A DNA stretch of 64,000 nucleotides. Source: Druceiella hillmani. Lineage: Eukaryota > Arthropoda > Insecta > Lepidoptera > Hepialidae. The translations under genes were made by a program, and so were the position numbers. The notes under the pieces are model-generated. The model ran no database searches and was not told the origin of the DNA. It worked only from the letters and a program-made list of their open reading frames with translations. Shown piece after piece: positions 13,431-23,927 of the stretch (positions are counted from its first letter, which is position 1; every line of letters begins with the position of its first letter). The stretch covers positions 1,698,501 through 1,762,500 of the forward strand of contig JAYKKI010000088.1 in assembly GCA_039881145.1 (NCBI GenBank). The letters run 5' to 3'.

Positions 13431-13469
13431 TACTTCGATACTTCATTTTTTTTGACTTCAGCTTCCAGC

Positions 13470-13745
13470 ACACGATCGACTTTTAGTTGATCAATAAATT
13501 TGTCGATGCTTAAAAAAGTATTGGCTTCAATACGAGTTCGCACACGATGAACTAAACTATCGACGAGACCTACTGACAAAAATGTTCATCGACAAAATTG
13601 TCGACCAACTATTATATGCCAGGAAAAATATATTAAAGTGTATAGCATTGTGCACACGGCCAACAATTTATTCGATAACTGACAGCTCAATTGACAAGCG
13701 ATTGTCAAAGAAGTAGGTCGCGTCACGTCCCGTCATCACGACCCA
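13470..13745. repeat. Possible degenerate inverted-repeat element
   Basis: 'agttgatcaataaatttgtcgatg' near 13485 is imperfectly complementary to 'catcgacaaaattgtcgaccaact' near 13588. The arms are diverged and I cannot place the ends. Confidence 0.25.
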
Positions 13746-14297
13746 AGCCGGAAGACAGACCTTTACGACAGAACATTGAAATATTAATATGTTAAGTAGA
13801 AACCCCTACCCGCAGATACAAAATACAAAAAAGAGTAACCCGATGCGAATTTCAAGAAAAAAATATGGCGAGAAATATGTTTCGAACTGTTTTTCTATTG
13901 GGGTGGTATTAATCCGCAATTCAAAGAAAAATACACTAATTTTTTTTAATTATTAATTCTGAAAAAAATAAATTAAATAAGGATTTTGAAAAAAAATTAT
14001 CCGGATACATGGTTAGTTTTTGATGCCGAGTAAGAAACTGCCCCAAAATAAGCCTGTCGCTGCTAGAAATGAAATGAACCCTAAACTGTTTCTGAATGTT
14101 TCCTCTGAATTTTCATTTTCATTAATGTAATGTAATTTTTAAAGCGAAGCTTCTTAACGGAAGTTATTTGCTGAAACTGAGAAAAATTGAAACGTCACGA
14201 ATGCGGCGATGAAATGCTCCTCATTGGCTGGGAAGCGTATATTATTGTCCATATGAGTGAGCGAGATGGAATAAAAAAAATGCAACGGGCAGTGTGT

Positions 14298-14405
14298 GTG
14301 TATATAGTTGTCACGACTGTACGCACTTGGTACTACAGGCATGTGTGTGTGTATAGTTGTGTGTGTTAGTTGTCACGAATGTACACACTTGGTACTACAC
14401 GCATG
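14298..14405. repeat. Two-copy direct repeat, period about 62 bp
   Basis: 'agttgtcacga.tgtac.cacttggtactaca.gcatg' occurs twice, about 62 bases apart, separated by a (GT)-rich stretch. It is a short tandem duplication linked to a GT microsatellite. The frames at 14154-14369 are its translation. Confidence 0.7.
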
Positions 14406-14484
14406 CGCATGTTAGTACATAGGAAGAATGAAATGATTCTCTTACGTAGACAGTTATTTGGTATATTTACGTATTTTAGTTTTT

Positions 14485-14573
14485 CGTTAAGTTTTTTATT
14501 TTGCGATAAAAAACTTAACGTTTAATAGACATTTTTACAAATAATTCGAAAATTATTTGTAAAAATGTCTATT
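14485..14573. repeat. Two adjacent perfect hairpins
   Basis: Hairpin 1 has a 15-bp arm (cgttaagttttttat, 14485-14499, pairs with 14506-14520) and a 6-nt loop. Hairpin 2 starts four bases later, with a 23-bp perfect arm (14524-14546 with 14551-14573) and a 4-nt loop, cgaa. Both are perfect, which suggests recent formation, selection or a small foldback insertion. Confidence 0.85.
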
Positions 14574-14667
14574 ATTTATTACTGTATCGATATTAAAAAT
14601 ATTATCGACTTAAATTATATTAATTAATAATTAAAAATTCATTTTTATATGCTATATGTAATAACCT

Positions 14668-14812
14668 TCTCTTCTGTCGGGTGTCCCACGACACCTCACA
14701 TCTTTTTTTTCTTGTCTAGCCGATACTAGTATCGGCCGTGCTAGTCGATAAAACATCGATTGGCAACGTATCGATAAAACAATCGAGTCGATATCGAAAT
14801 CACGAGTACGAC
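14668..14812. promoter_or_regulatory. Repeat copy 2 followed by a cluster of CGAT/TATCGATA-type motifs
   Basis: After the repeat at 14668-14720, the next 90 bases contain many ATCG/CGAT words (agtatcggccg, agtcgataaaacatcgat, cgtatcgataaaacaatcgag, cgatatcga). In Drosophila, TATCGATA and CGATA clusters bind DREF and BEAF-32. Their meaning here is inference, and the cluster may simply belong to a repeat. A shorter cluster occurs near 17880-17905. Confidence 0.3.
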
Positions 14813-15180
14813 ATCGACATAACAAAACAGTTTAGTCAATGAAGTGTCGTTCGTGTGCTATAACCCTTGCACGCAACGTTGTCTACATAGTGTGTAAGTC
14901 AAAACCGACTTTTGTAGGTCGAGTCGGCCGCCGACGAGTGGCGACGAAGTCGGTGGTCGACTTTCCGTTGACTTAGTGTCTTCCATCTCTGTCAGCGCAT
15001 GTTTATTCGTATGTTCTATCCTTTTCTCTGTTAGCGCATTCGTAAAGTTTGGATCGACGAGATTCGGCCAGAGTCTCTCTGATTTTTGTAAGACCGATTT
15101 TTGTGGGATGTCTGCGTTTAGAGTATTAAATATTTTATGTTTTATTCTCATTGATTATTGTCGGCCGCCTGAGTAAATTG
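14813..15180. other. GC-richer island with overlapping frames, function unknown
   Basis: This stretch is clearly less AT-rich than its surroundings (gagtcggccgccgacgagtgg near 14922). It has a 97-residue frame on the minus strand (15151-14858) and a 66-residue frame on the plus strand (14976-15176). Neither resembles a family I know. It could be an untranslated first exon, a promoter or part of an old retroelement. Confidence 0.25.
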
Positions 15181-15824
15181 TTAATTTGTTTTTTTAACTC
15201 GCTTTAATTAACTTCACCTGTCTGTATGTATGAATGTAATGGAATCTTTCAATTAAAATGTCAACCGCTTCAAGACTTCTGAATCATTTAAAATTTTGCA
15301 ACGTATCAAGAGCGGCTGACGACACAATAATTTCATAGTTACGATTTGGTATTCTTACTTACATCATTTAAAACAAAATACTTATTTTTTTTATTACATG
15401 TTATATACACTTGATTGAAATTAAATATTGTTCACCGTCAGAAAATATATGTCACTGGATGGTCTCCTAACAAAATAACTTGATTGCTCCAAAGCTTACA
15501 GGGGGAATTCGATGTAATGATGACGCTTTATATGAAATGGCTAGTCTTCGCGAACATGAATAATATAATTTTAAGTCCATTATCACACATGCAGTGCTAA
15601 GACTCGAGTATGCTTATTACATATAACTTCAATTTTGTTTTAACACTAGAAAATAAAATTATGGTTTAAAAAAGAACTAAAAAAACACATTTTTGATCGA
15701 ACTAAAAAAACACATATTCTATTCATGTAATAAAATCGTAATCAAATTGGTATGTAAATTGAACATTTTTAACTAAAACTAAGTGCTATCTACCAATGAC
15801 ACGTTACTAAGCCTAAACACCAGT

Positions 15825-15975
15825 GTTTAGAATTTTTGTCTGTCTGTGCGTATATTCATTGTGCACGATAATCTCGGCAACGATTGAACCGGATTGAATG
15901 TGATTTACAATGATATATTTAGATTATCTTGGGCTAACATTTAGGATTGAATTCATTTCAATTGGTTCACAAAAA
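15825..15975. repeat. Lepidopteran-type dispersed repeat fragment
   Basis: 'tttttgtctgtctgtgcgtatatt' followed by 'gataatctcggcaacgattgaaccggattga' is a degraded form of a motif order (tctgtctgt..., then 'aactgctgaac.gattttgatgaaatt') that recurs more clearly at 39215-39310. It probably belongs to the non-coding tail of a common non-autonomous element. Confidence 0.45.
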
Positions 15976-16044
15976 AAATTACAAAATTGTTGCCGCTAAT
16001 GGAGCTTTCCCTAGAAACCTTCTCAGATCACAATTTATTTCTAG

Positions 16045-16460
16045 GAAAACAAAATTCCTGTGTTACCAGTGTTGATCTATGGCTCTGAAACATGGACATT
16101 CACAAAATTAGATGAGGCTTTTAAACGAAAAGTTTTAAGATCAATTCTTGGGGGCATAAAGGAAAAGGATATTTGGAGAAGGAGATACAACTCAGAAATA
16201 TATAAATTTTACAAAGTTCTAGACATCATAAAATTTATTAAAATTAATAGACTAAATTGAGCTGCTCTTCTTATTCGAATGCTAATATCTTCTCTCAAAA
16301 TCATTTTTTGACTAAAAGAAGAAGAGGAAGACTGGGATGGGATGATGCTGTGGAGAATGATTTTGAGGTGCTGAAAGTCCGTAACTGGAAATCGGTTCTC
16401 ACACAGAGGGCTACATGGAAGTCGCTTAAAAAAAGCCTTGGCCCACCCTGGGCTGTCGAG
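16045..16460 (+). pseudogene. Non-LTR retrotransposon, C-terminal end of the reverse transcriptase ORF (broken)
   Basis: The first frame reads LPVLIYGSETWTFTK, then EAFKRKVLRSILGGIKEKDIW, RRRYNSEIY and IKFIKINRLN. This is the typical order downstream of the RT domain of insect LINEs (LYGSETWTL...KLRILG...WRRR.N.ELY...). A stop and frame change near 16258 follow. The second frame, from about 16310, carries the usual end: RRRGRLGWDDAVENDF, RNWKSVLTQRATWKSL, and then a degraded 'HPGL' region. The 5' part (endonuclease and RT core) is missing, so this is a dead 5'-truncated copy. The exact clade is not decidable here. Confidence 0.8.
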
Positions 16461-16529
16461 CTACTGATGTTGACAAATAAAAAGGATTCGTTAATCTTTA
16501 GTTTAAGTTCATTGTGCATGCTAATATGA

Positions 16530-16666
16530 GAACCGGCGGAACCGATTTGGCTTCCAACGCCATCTATTAAGTAACCTTTATGCTCATAGAAAAAATAACA
16601 CAAAAAATTCCTAATAATTGTTCTTATCCCAAATTCCACACGAACGAAATCGCGGGCACAGCTAGT
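16530..16666 (+). repeat. Lepidopteran-type repeat tail
   Basis: 'ccaacgccatctattaagtaac' and then 'attccacacgaacgaaatcgcgggcacagctagt' match a tail motif I associate with common moth and butterfly repeats. A related copy lies at 39390-40010. It sits directly after the LINE remnant and may be its 3' UTR or a separate insertion. Confidence 0.5.
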
Positions 16667-16904
16667 CTTAAAATATAAAGATTTTGGTCAAAAGCCAAAG
16701 AATGTTTCTGATGACAAAAAAAAACTAAATTTATCGTAAAAAAGACGTGTGGTGCTCTCGACTTACGTTTCCATAATGACTTTACAAATAGCTAACGATA
16801 AAAAGAAATTAATGACTACTCATATACTCCATATCTTTTAAGCATTAAAGTTAATCTTTTTGTCATCAGAGACATCTCTTGACCAAAATCTTTATATTTA
16901 AAGA
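16667..16904. mobile_element. Small TIR element (MITE-like), about 238 bp
   Basis: The left end 'cttaaaatataaagattttggtcaa...' (16667-16718) is complementary to the right end '...cttgaccaaaatctttatatttaa' (16857-16904) over roughly 45 bases with a few mismatches; both include the 'ctgatgacaaaa' stretch. It has no coding capacity. No convincing target duplication is seen. Confidence 0.6.
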
Positions 16905-17094
16905 TAATTTTTGTTTTTTAGTTCACATTCCTACAAAGGCGCGTTTTTTTAAACTAAAATTTTATTTCTCTTGTCCCTCAACATATAACGCACAAACATT
17001 AAGTTTGCAAGTTAATAAAATTGAAAGAAAATACTAAAGAACGTAATAAGATTATTTAAGTATACAAAATCGATAGGAGTATAGTAGCAATTGT

Positions 17095-17600
17095 GCCGTA
17101 ACTTTCATTTAGAACTATGCCACTATTGCATCCCTTTCTTTTTAGATAGAATTTTTTAACTAATATTTCACTTTGTCTATGATACTGACGTCATGAGAGT
17201 GATGTGACGTGTTTCGCTTTGTGTTTATTAGTGTGAGTGAGTGTGCGTAACGTTACAAACGTCACTATTCAATGATTAATTATTGTACAAATATTTCGGA
17301 TTTATGAACCGTTCCGTCAACAGTGCTCCTCGTGTATTTAAGGTAATATAGTAATTGTAATTAGAACTATGCCTCTACTGCATCCCTTTCTTTTTAGATA
17401 GAATTATTTTTAACCAATATTTCACTTTGTCTATGATACTGACTGACTGACGTCATGAGAGTGATGTGACGTGTTTCACTTTGTGTACTTATTAACATGA
17501 GTGGGTGTGAGTGACGTTACAAATGTCACTCTTCAATAATTAATTAAATTATTGTACAAACATTTCGTATTTGTCAACTGTGCCATCAACTGTGTTTATT
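17095..17600. repeat. Two-copy tandem repeat, period about 251 bp
   Basis: 'agaactatgcc.ctactgcatccctttctttttagatagaatt' starts at 17110 and again at 17361. It is followed in both by 'tttcactttgtctatgatactgac', 'cgtcatgagagtgatgtgacgtg' and 'cgttacaaa.gtcact'. Copies are similar but not identical. The second has an extra 'tgac' repeat. There is no reading frame. Confidence 0.85.
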
Positions 17601-18009
17601 TATGCCAGTGCCAGCTGATGATAAATTAATAAACTAAATTAATAAACTATTGATTATACTGGTGTAATTATTTCGTGTTGTCTCCATAGCGTACATATTC
17701 AATTAAATTTATTTATAAGCATAAATATGTTGTAAAGGTATTTTAAAAATTCATAAAAATAGTATATAAAAAATGTATATAAACAGTATTTATAAAAAGG
17801 TGTTCAGATTTTCAAAACTTAATCTCATGTTCACTCGTAACATAACCTCTTTACGTTCAATGACATTTACTATTTTCTATCGATAAAATACTGAGCCGAT
17901 ATCGATAAACACAAAAAGTTCTTGTTTCGGTTCTATTCAAGAGATCTCTGCCTTTTTTTTCTTGCCCGAACTCTATGTCAATAAATTTGGTAAATTTCTT
18001 TTTTTCTGT

Positions 18010-18260
18010 TATCCATCAATATCCTTTGCACCATTTTACATCAAGACATGGTTTGCAGTAATGGCGAATTATCATATCATGATTACTGCTGGTATGACAC
18101 CTTTTAATCTAGATTACACTCTGCTCTTTTAGGGCACAAAAGTAGGTGTTTCTGTACTCTCCATTGTCACTAAGACACTTATAATTTAGGTCAAATCTAT
18201 ATCCCATTATAGTATTGTTCTCTGATGGTGGACAGATCCATTATTTCGATGGTACTTTTT
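18010..18260 (-). pseudogene. Exon-like cysteine-rich segment, possible part of a broken minus-strand gene
   Basis: On the minus strand, from about 18214, one frame reads MGYRFDLNYKCLSDNGEYRNTY, FCALKEQSVI, a TAG stop, IKRCH, then MIIRHYCKPCLDVKWCKGY before a TGA. Repeated Cys and His residues and balanced composition are unlike the surrounding chance frames. The internal stop argues for decay. It lies downstream (minus strand) of the other exon-like pieces at 18351-19341 and may belong to the same gene. The family is not recognised. Confidence 0.35.
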
Positions 18261-18350
18261 CTCTAACATAGAAATTATATAGAATTCATAAACTTTCCAA
18301 TTCATTCGTGAATAGAACCCGCACGCGCTTATTATATGTAGAATACTTAC

Positions 18351-18385
18351 GTAAGCTGGCAAATTACACTGACAGTTTTAGCAGT
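18351..18385 (-). other. Candidate 35-nt microexon
   Basis: On the minus strand a strong acceptor (ttggtttctttgcag, ending at 18386) is followed 35 bases later by a strong donor (TTAC then GTAAGT at 18350-18345). One frame is open (TAKTVSVICQL). The pairing of two good splice sites on the same strand as the neighbouring exon-like pieces is suggestive, but could be chance. Confidence 0.3.
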
Positions 18386-18676
18386 CTGCAAAGAAACCAA
18401 TCAAGTGCTTGTCGAAACACGCGGAAGTAGGGTTTCCTGGTCATTCCACTCAGCAGTAATTAATCTTTGCTATTTTGTGTTCGTCCTCGTTTTTATAGAC
18501 CGTTGCAATAAACCTAGGAACTTCAAAATTGACCTAAACCTAGGTAAACCTTCAAAAAAAATCCTAGATATAAAATAGACCCGGCTAAGGTAATAATAAC
18601 TAAAATGTTAAGCCGAAAAAGTGAGATACCTATAAAAATTTATTTTGTTTTTCGTATTCCAATTACTAGTGAATAC

Positions 18677-18819
18677 CTGCCAGATGTGATCGAAGTATCG
18701 CTCTAGCTGGTCGGTGACCAGATATTGGATGCCTGGGATCGGTCTCCTGATGCTCTTTTTCTGCCTTAGCAATTTTTCTCCTGACTTTAAGTGATACAAT
18801 ACAGGATGCAGATGTTTAA
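18677..18819 (-). pseudogene. Exon-like segment of an unrecognised minus-strand gene
   Basis: It is bounded by an acceptor-like 'catactctag' (ending 18820) and a donor CAG then GTATTC (18676 onward). Between them one frame is fully open: KHLHPVLYHLKSGEKLLRQ, KKSIRRPIPGIQYLV, TDQLERYFDHIWQ. The composition is protein-like and the stretch is less AT-rich than its flanks. I do not recognise the family. Confidence 0.4.
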
Positions 18820-18882
18820 CTAGAGTATGCTAAACGCAGCCAGTGATGAGGCATACTGTTTTGTTAAGAGCTATGTCCTAAC

Positions 18883-19341
18883 CTATAACCTACATAGTAA
18901 GAGATGATGGACCCCGTACAGGGATAGCCTACTCAGCAATGATAAAGTAATGTGCCTAGTTTTACGACTTAAGTACTCGTGGTCTCCCAACATTTTCCCA
19001 ATAGAAAGAATGTCGTTTATATCACTATCTTTGATTCTTCTCTTGAGGCAGTTTTGCCTGAGCATAAGGAAAAAGATTAAAATAGCCACGAGATATGTTG
19101 CGGTGAAACAGTGTCCAAGCTGTTGATATCGCCAAAACATATTTAATTGTCTACTAGCTTCCCGTTGGCGCTGATGGGAAGTGTATACTTGGTCTTTCGA
19201 TTTATTTAGTTTAAGGAAGTCGGTATAGCAGTCGATTGATAATTCACCTAAGGCCGTCAATCATTTCTGTTCAATTTCCTCAAAGCTTTTTCCTTGCGCA
19301 GCTGTCTCACTACAATTGATCTGCTTTGTTGTATCTTTCAT
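18883..19341 (-). pseudogene. Largest exon-like piece of the same candidate gene, with an in-frame TGA
   Basis: From the ATG at 19341 the minus strand reads MKDTTKQINCSETAAQGKSF, EEIEQK, then TGA (19263-19261), then LTALGELSIDCYTDFLKLNK and onward to 18883. The second half has a basic stretch (HQRQREASRQL), one hydrophobic segment of about 18 residues (FTATYLVAILIFFLML), and then RRIKDSDINDILSIG. Both sides of the TGA look equally coding-like in the same frame, so the stop is probably a disabling mutation in an old gene; recoding cannot be excluded. A splice acceptor-like 'attattatag' lies just upstream of the ATG. The family is unknown. Confidence 0.45.
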
Positions 19342-20403
19342 AGACTATAATAATTAGACTTTAATCATTATTAAACTATGTAAGCTTATTCCATATTTAA
19401 CCTTGGAGGTCAAGCTTTAGACTCTTTTTATTCTTTTTTACGAGTTTCTATGAATAAGAAAATAATGCATCAGAGATACTTTGACATAAATAAATTTATA
19501 AATATTTATATGCTCATAGTAATTAAACGTTTTTTTACAATATTTTCAATAAAAAAATTATTAACAGTATAAATGACAAAATTAACCATTACTGATTCAA
19601 CAATCAATGACGCAACACTGGCATTTTATATGATTAGGAAACTTTAAGAACCGAGCAGTTATTACAATACATTCTTGCTAAAAAAACTAGGGAAAAGCCA
19701 AAAACTTGCCAGTTGACGCGTCTGATAGTCACTTTAGCCACACCTTAGAAGTTTTAACCACTGTTTTACGAAACCATGATGGAATATTATTAATTACTGT
19801 TAATAAAATATTGTTACCTACAACTATACAATTAAATAATGAACCGGAAATAAATATGGTACGCGTATAGCTCTGTGGAGGGGTAAGGCATAGACTGACT
19901 AACTGCGATTTTGTTTATAGTAATAACCATCTTTGTTTACGTAGAATCTCAGGTAAATACTTCAACACAAAAGTAAATTTTCAGACAAAGTGGATCATTA
20001 ACAGCAAGCGTTACTGAAACAGAATAACATTGTTGTAAAAGCTGGTATTTTTTAGAAAAAAAGAACAAAGTAGTGATGTAGAATCAGGAAAAATAAATAG
20101 CCACTTGCATCTATAATGCCAAACAAAAGATATCTTCGTAAATATAACAACAATTGTTAATTCGAAATAAAAATAACTATAGAAATGTAACGAAGTACGT
20201 AACAACTTTTTAGGAACATTCGTAAAAAGTAATCAGTATCGATTTTTTTTAATTTGTAACCGTTGCCTTGATTAATTAAAAATAAACTGTTAAATGACAA
20301 TGACACCCTTTCCGTGTTTTTTTTTTGACGGTACTGTCGGATCTGCGAGTTACTTTTAATGTGCCAATAAGGTAATTTATACTCTAGAGGATTCTTTTAT
20401 ACG

Positions 20404-20682
20404 TTAAAGAGAAATGTAAGTTTGTGAAGCTGGCGTCGGTCGGAGATCTTCAACCATTTTGAGAAGTGATTTGTGTTTAGAAATATGATCATATGTACTG
20501 AGGCGAAAGATGTATCGGAAGTATAAATTCTGAAGTCCATCTCACTCGGTTAACTATCTCCAAAGTCAATTAGCTTAATAGGAGTATTTGAAAAAATATA
20601 TAATTTGTATAAATATTTATGCTATATTTCGCCATGTATCCTCAATATCTTTCACAGTTTCACATGCCTAGCTTGTCTTGCA
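20404..20682 (+). repeat. Left arm of a large interrupted inverted repeat
   Basis: This is complementary to 21809-22077. Shared stretches include 'ctggcgtcggtcggagatcttcaacc', 'ttttgagaagtgatttgtgtt', 'tatgatcatatgtactgaggcg', 'tttgaaaaaatata' and 'catgcctagcttgtcttgca'. The arms are about 270 bp, roughly 85-90% alike by eye. The 1.1-kb spacer contains foldback copy 2, a second repeat and a microsatellite. Confidence 0.8.
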
Positions 20683-21187
20683 CTGTTTCACACTTTGATT
20701 TATCAACGCAATTTCACCGAAATTATTTTCATTTCGCAAGATAAAATTAAATTTTTACATTACAAAATATTTTGGCAATTCATATCTATATATGTATAAG
20801 TGGACGCTGTGTAATAAACAATTATTATACATTTTTTATTGCATTTCAAAAGACCTCCTAACGACACTCGACTCGATGAGGAAGTAGTTTAAAAAAATTT
20901 TTGAAAACTTTTTCTTTTTTATGTATTGACGTGGTTTTACTTCTATAAACTCTAAATAATATGCCAGATTTACAAGTAAATCAAATATTAGTCTAATTTC
21001 TATGTCGGGATTATAATCAGTCGCTGATTTAGTTTGAAAAATGTGAAAAAAGGGCTATGTAGATTTTAACGGATGTCGCAGGGGTATCCAAAGCGACACC
21101 CGATTATATTACACCCTAATCTAAATAGAGTGTTGTATTACAAACCCTAGCAATAAAATTAGATTTTTAATTACATTAGAAAAAATA

Positions 21188-21450
21188 TTGAATATATTTG
21201 GCGTTAATTTTGTAGAAATCCATTATTCACAATTAAATGAAACTGCGTGATGTAGTATTATTTCTACTTTATTTAATTTCTTTGCCACGACCTAGGTTTC
21301 GTTGTACTACAACATCTCCAGGTGGGATATTAGCAAAGATCTTGCTAATATCCCACCCGAAGATGTTGTAGTACAACGAAACCTAGGTCGTGGCAAAGAA
21401 ATTAAAGATAGTAGAAATAATACTACATCACGCAGTTTCATTTAATTGTG
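21188..21450 (+). mobile_element. Foldback element family FB-A, copy 2
   Basis: This is a full-length member. The outer arm ATTGAATATATTTGGCG begins at 21188. The complementary arms, centred near 21333, run through 'cctaggtttcgttgtactacaacatc' and its mirror to 'agtttcatttaattgtg'. The flanks carry ATTAGA(n)T at 21175-21187 and 21451-21462, which differ by one A. The arms are unusually well matched, and both carry the same family variants (gtactacaac; gcgtgatgtag / ctacatcacgc). That suggests arm homogenisation or recent origin by copying. Confidence 0.9.
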
Positions 21451-21499
21451 ATTAGAAAAAATGTCAAAATATTTTAAATACGTCAGCTGATTTCCTCAG

Positions 21500-21721
21500 C
21501 TGATACTTATTTTTATACATTTTATGTACCGTTAGTCAATGAGTAATTTTATTTCAAAGGGTAATTTTCTAATCATTTACTCGATAAACTGGAATATATG
21601 TAAACATGTAAGAATAGAGACTGTCGCCCTCGAATTGTATTAATTAACTTTTGCCTATTTCATTGGAAACCGACAGTAATATTAGGCGAGTATACAATAG
21701 AAAAATGCCAATATAACCAAA

Positions 21722-21723
<2 letters not shown>
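21500..21723 (+). repeat. Dispersed repeat R-A, copy 1
   Basis: 'tgatacttatttttatac', 'ccgttagtcaat', 'gactgtcgccct.gaattgtatt', 'cctatttcattggaaacc' and 'attaggcgagtatacaatag' occur here and again in the same order at 22078-22347. It ends against an AC/AT microsatellite. There is no coding capacity. Confidence 0.85.

Positions 21724-21803
<80 letters not shown>
21724..21803. repeat. Compound (AC)n(AT)n microsatellite
   Basis: About 19 AC units are followed by about 20 AT units. It lies at the junction between repeat R-A copy 1 and the right arm of the inverted repeat. Frames across it (21644-21892 minus) are artefacts. Confidence 0.95.
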
Positions 21804-21805
<2 letters not shown>

Positions 21806-21808
21806 ATA

Positions 21809-22077
21809 TGCAAGACAAGCTAGGCATGAAAGATATTTATTTACACAGCGGAAAATATCATAAAAATTTGTACAATTAATATATTTTTTCAAATACTCCT
21901 ATTAACGCTAATTAACTTTGGAGAGAGTTAACCGAGTTAGAAGGACTTCAGAATTTATACTTCCGGTACATTTTCCGCCTCAGTACATATGATCAAATTT
22001 CTGAACACAAATCACTTCTCAAAATGGTTGAAGATCTCCGATCGACGCCAGTTTCACATACTGACACTTCTCTTTAA
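21809..22077 (-). repeat. Right arm of the large interrupted inverted repeat
   Basis: This is the reverse complement of 20404-20682 (see the left arm), from 'tgcaagacaagctaggcatg' to 'cttctctttaa'. Both arms are diverged to a similar degree. Confidence 0.8.
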
Positions 22078-22347
22078 TGATACTTATTTTTATACGTTTT
22101 ACATACCGTTAGTCAATTATATCTCAAAGGACAATTTTCTAATATACTATATTATATACTGTAAATATATACTGCATACACTGTAAAATTCGGCTCGATA
22201 AATTGGAACATCACATATGTAAATATGTAAAAATAGAAACTGTCGCCCTAGAATTGTATTAATTAACTTTTGCCTATTTCATTGGAAACCAATAGTTTCT
22301 AATATTAGGCGAGTATACAATAGAAAAATGCCGATAATACCCAAAAT
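22078..22347 (+). repeat. Dispersed repeat R-A, copy 2
   Basis: This is a direct copy of 21500-21723 with an extra about 45-bp AT-rich insertion near 22140-22190. It continues directly from the right inverted-repeat arm. That suggests R-A and the arm belong to one larger element that was duplicated. Confidence 0.8.
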
Positions 22348-22431
22348 TTAAGAACTAAACTTTAATATCACATTCATTAATAATAAAATGAAATTATATT
22401 GCAATTTTTTAGAGTTTTATGAGTTACAAAT

Positions 22432-22619
22432 CTCCCAATTAAATGAAACTACGTGATGTAGTATTATTTCTACATTCTTTAAGTTCTTTATCACGACCTA
22501 GGTTTCGTTGTATTACAACATCTTCAGGTGGGCTATTAGCAAAGAAAGTAGAAATAATACCACATCACGTAGTTTCATTTAATTGTGGATAATGAATTTC
22601 TTCAAAATTAACGCCAAAT
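22432..22619 (-). mobile_element. Foldback element family FB-A, copy 3 (internally deleted)
   Basis: It is flanked by a 10-bp duplication, AGTTACAAAT, at 22422-22431 and 22620-22629. It begins 'cccaattaaatgaaactacgtg', has a shortened centre ('ggtgggctattagcaaagaaagtag', losing most of one arm) and ends with the outer arm in reverse (gaatttcttcaaaattaacgccaaat). Its orientation is opposite to copies 1, 2 and 4. Confidence 0.85.
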
Positions 22620-22754
22620 AGTTACAAATATATTCACAATAGGTCTTAATCTAAAGAGCTATGTTTTTATGATACAGGTAATAAAATTAAAAGGTTTCCA
22701 TTTCCATTTTACTTCATTCCGTTCCAAATTTCAATTTCTAATCACATGTGATAC

Positions 22755-22756
22755 AT

Positions 22757-22833
<77 letters not shown>

Positions 22834-22838
22834 TATAT
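22755..22838. repeat. Compound (AC)n(AT)n microsatellite
   Basis: (AC) for about 8 units, then (AT) for about 25 units, then ACACAC again. It has the same composition as the one at 21724, 1 kb away. Confidence 0.95.
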
Positions 22839-23664
22839 GCGTATAAATTCACTCTGCCCCTTTTCGATTCGAGCGGTTAAAACGCTGTGAAGTTTTGATG
22901 CCTAATACGAGTATATCAAAAACGTCGCTAAAATTAGGCTCGCATTATAATACAATATAAATATTTTGCGCCAAATTTAGAAATAAGTTCCGGTCTCAAA
23001 AAAACAACAATCATATCGGATTCGGCAGAGATCGATGCACCAATCATTATGTAAAACTTGCAACAATACTGTTACTATGAATTTGCACTGTGGCAACACT
23101 GTCGTCAAATTAGTGATGTACTCGCTCTTAGCAGGGAGAATCGGTATCCGTTTCTGTTGCGCGTATGAACTTCATTTTTAATCAACTAATACTTTTATTT
23201 CCATTTCCTGATTGTGGATACCATAGATATCATCGGCTTAGTACAAAATATTGTTCGTGAAATTTTCAACATTTTGATTACAGACTTTAATGAGTTTTCT
23301 GTTTTTAAAACACCCACCGTGTTTTATGTATTTAAATAACCCACTTTGACTTTTCGCTAATTGACTGTGTGGTACCTATTGAAATATAGACCCAGTATGT
23401 CAAAAAATTTGCTCAAAGATTTTTTTGAAGAATAAAATGCTCTGTGATTTCTGTGTAATATTTTCTTGCGAATTACTAAAAATATCAACGCCTCCCTCTA
23501 CGACATTGCTTGGTTCTTCGTATTAATTGTGCAGAAGAGAAGATTATTTTATTTAAAAATCTTTAATTATCACCAATACATATTATAAAACAAGGTTTAA
23601 GTGCATAATTTGCTTTTTTGTTTCTGAAAATTACTCAAACTGTGTAGACGAATGTCTATTATGT

Positions 23665-23927
23665 ATTGAATATATTTGGCGTTAATTATGTAGAAATTCA
23701 TTATTCACAATTAAATAAGACTACGTGATGTAGTATTATTTCTATTTTCTTTAAGTTCTTTACCACGACCTAGGTTTCGTTGTATTACAACATCTTCAGG
23801 TGGGTTATTAGCAAGATCTTTGCTAACAGCCCACCTGAAGATGTTGTAACACAACGAAACCTAGGTCGAGATAAAGAACTTGAAGAAAGTACAAATAATA
23901 CTACATCACGTAGTTTCATTTAATTGC
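23665..23927 (+). mobile_element. Foldback element family FB-A, copy 4
   Basis: Full-length. The outer arm is at 23665, with complementary arms about a centre near 23823 (gcaagatctttgctaacagcc). A GTCTATTATGT duplication lies at 23654-23664 and 23928-23938. Small differences between the two arms (tagtattatttctattttc versus gaaagtacaaataatacta) show the arms evolving independently. Confidence 0.9.

Noticed and set aside
16301..16639. 112-codon minus-strand frame
   Set aside because: It is antisense to the LINE C-terminal remnant, whose plus-strand residues match known retrotransposon motifs.
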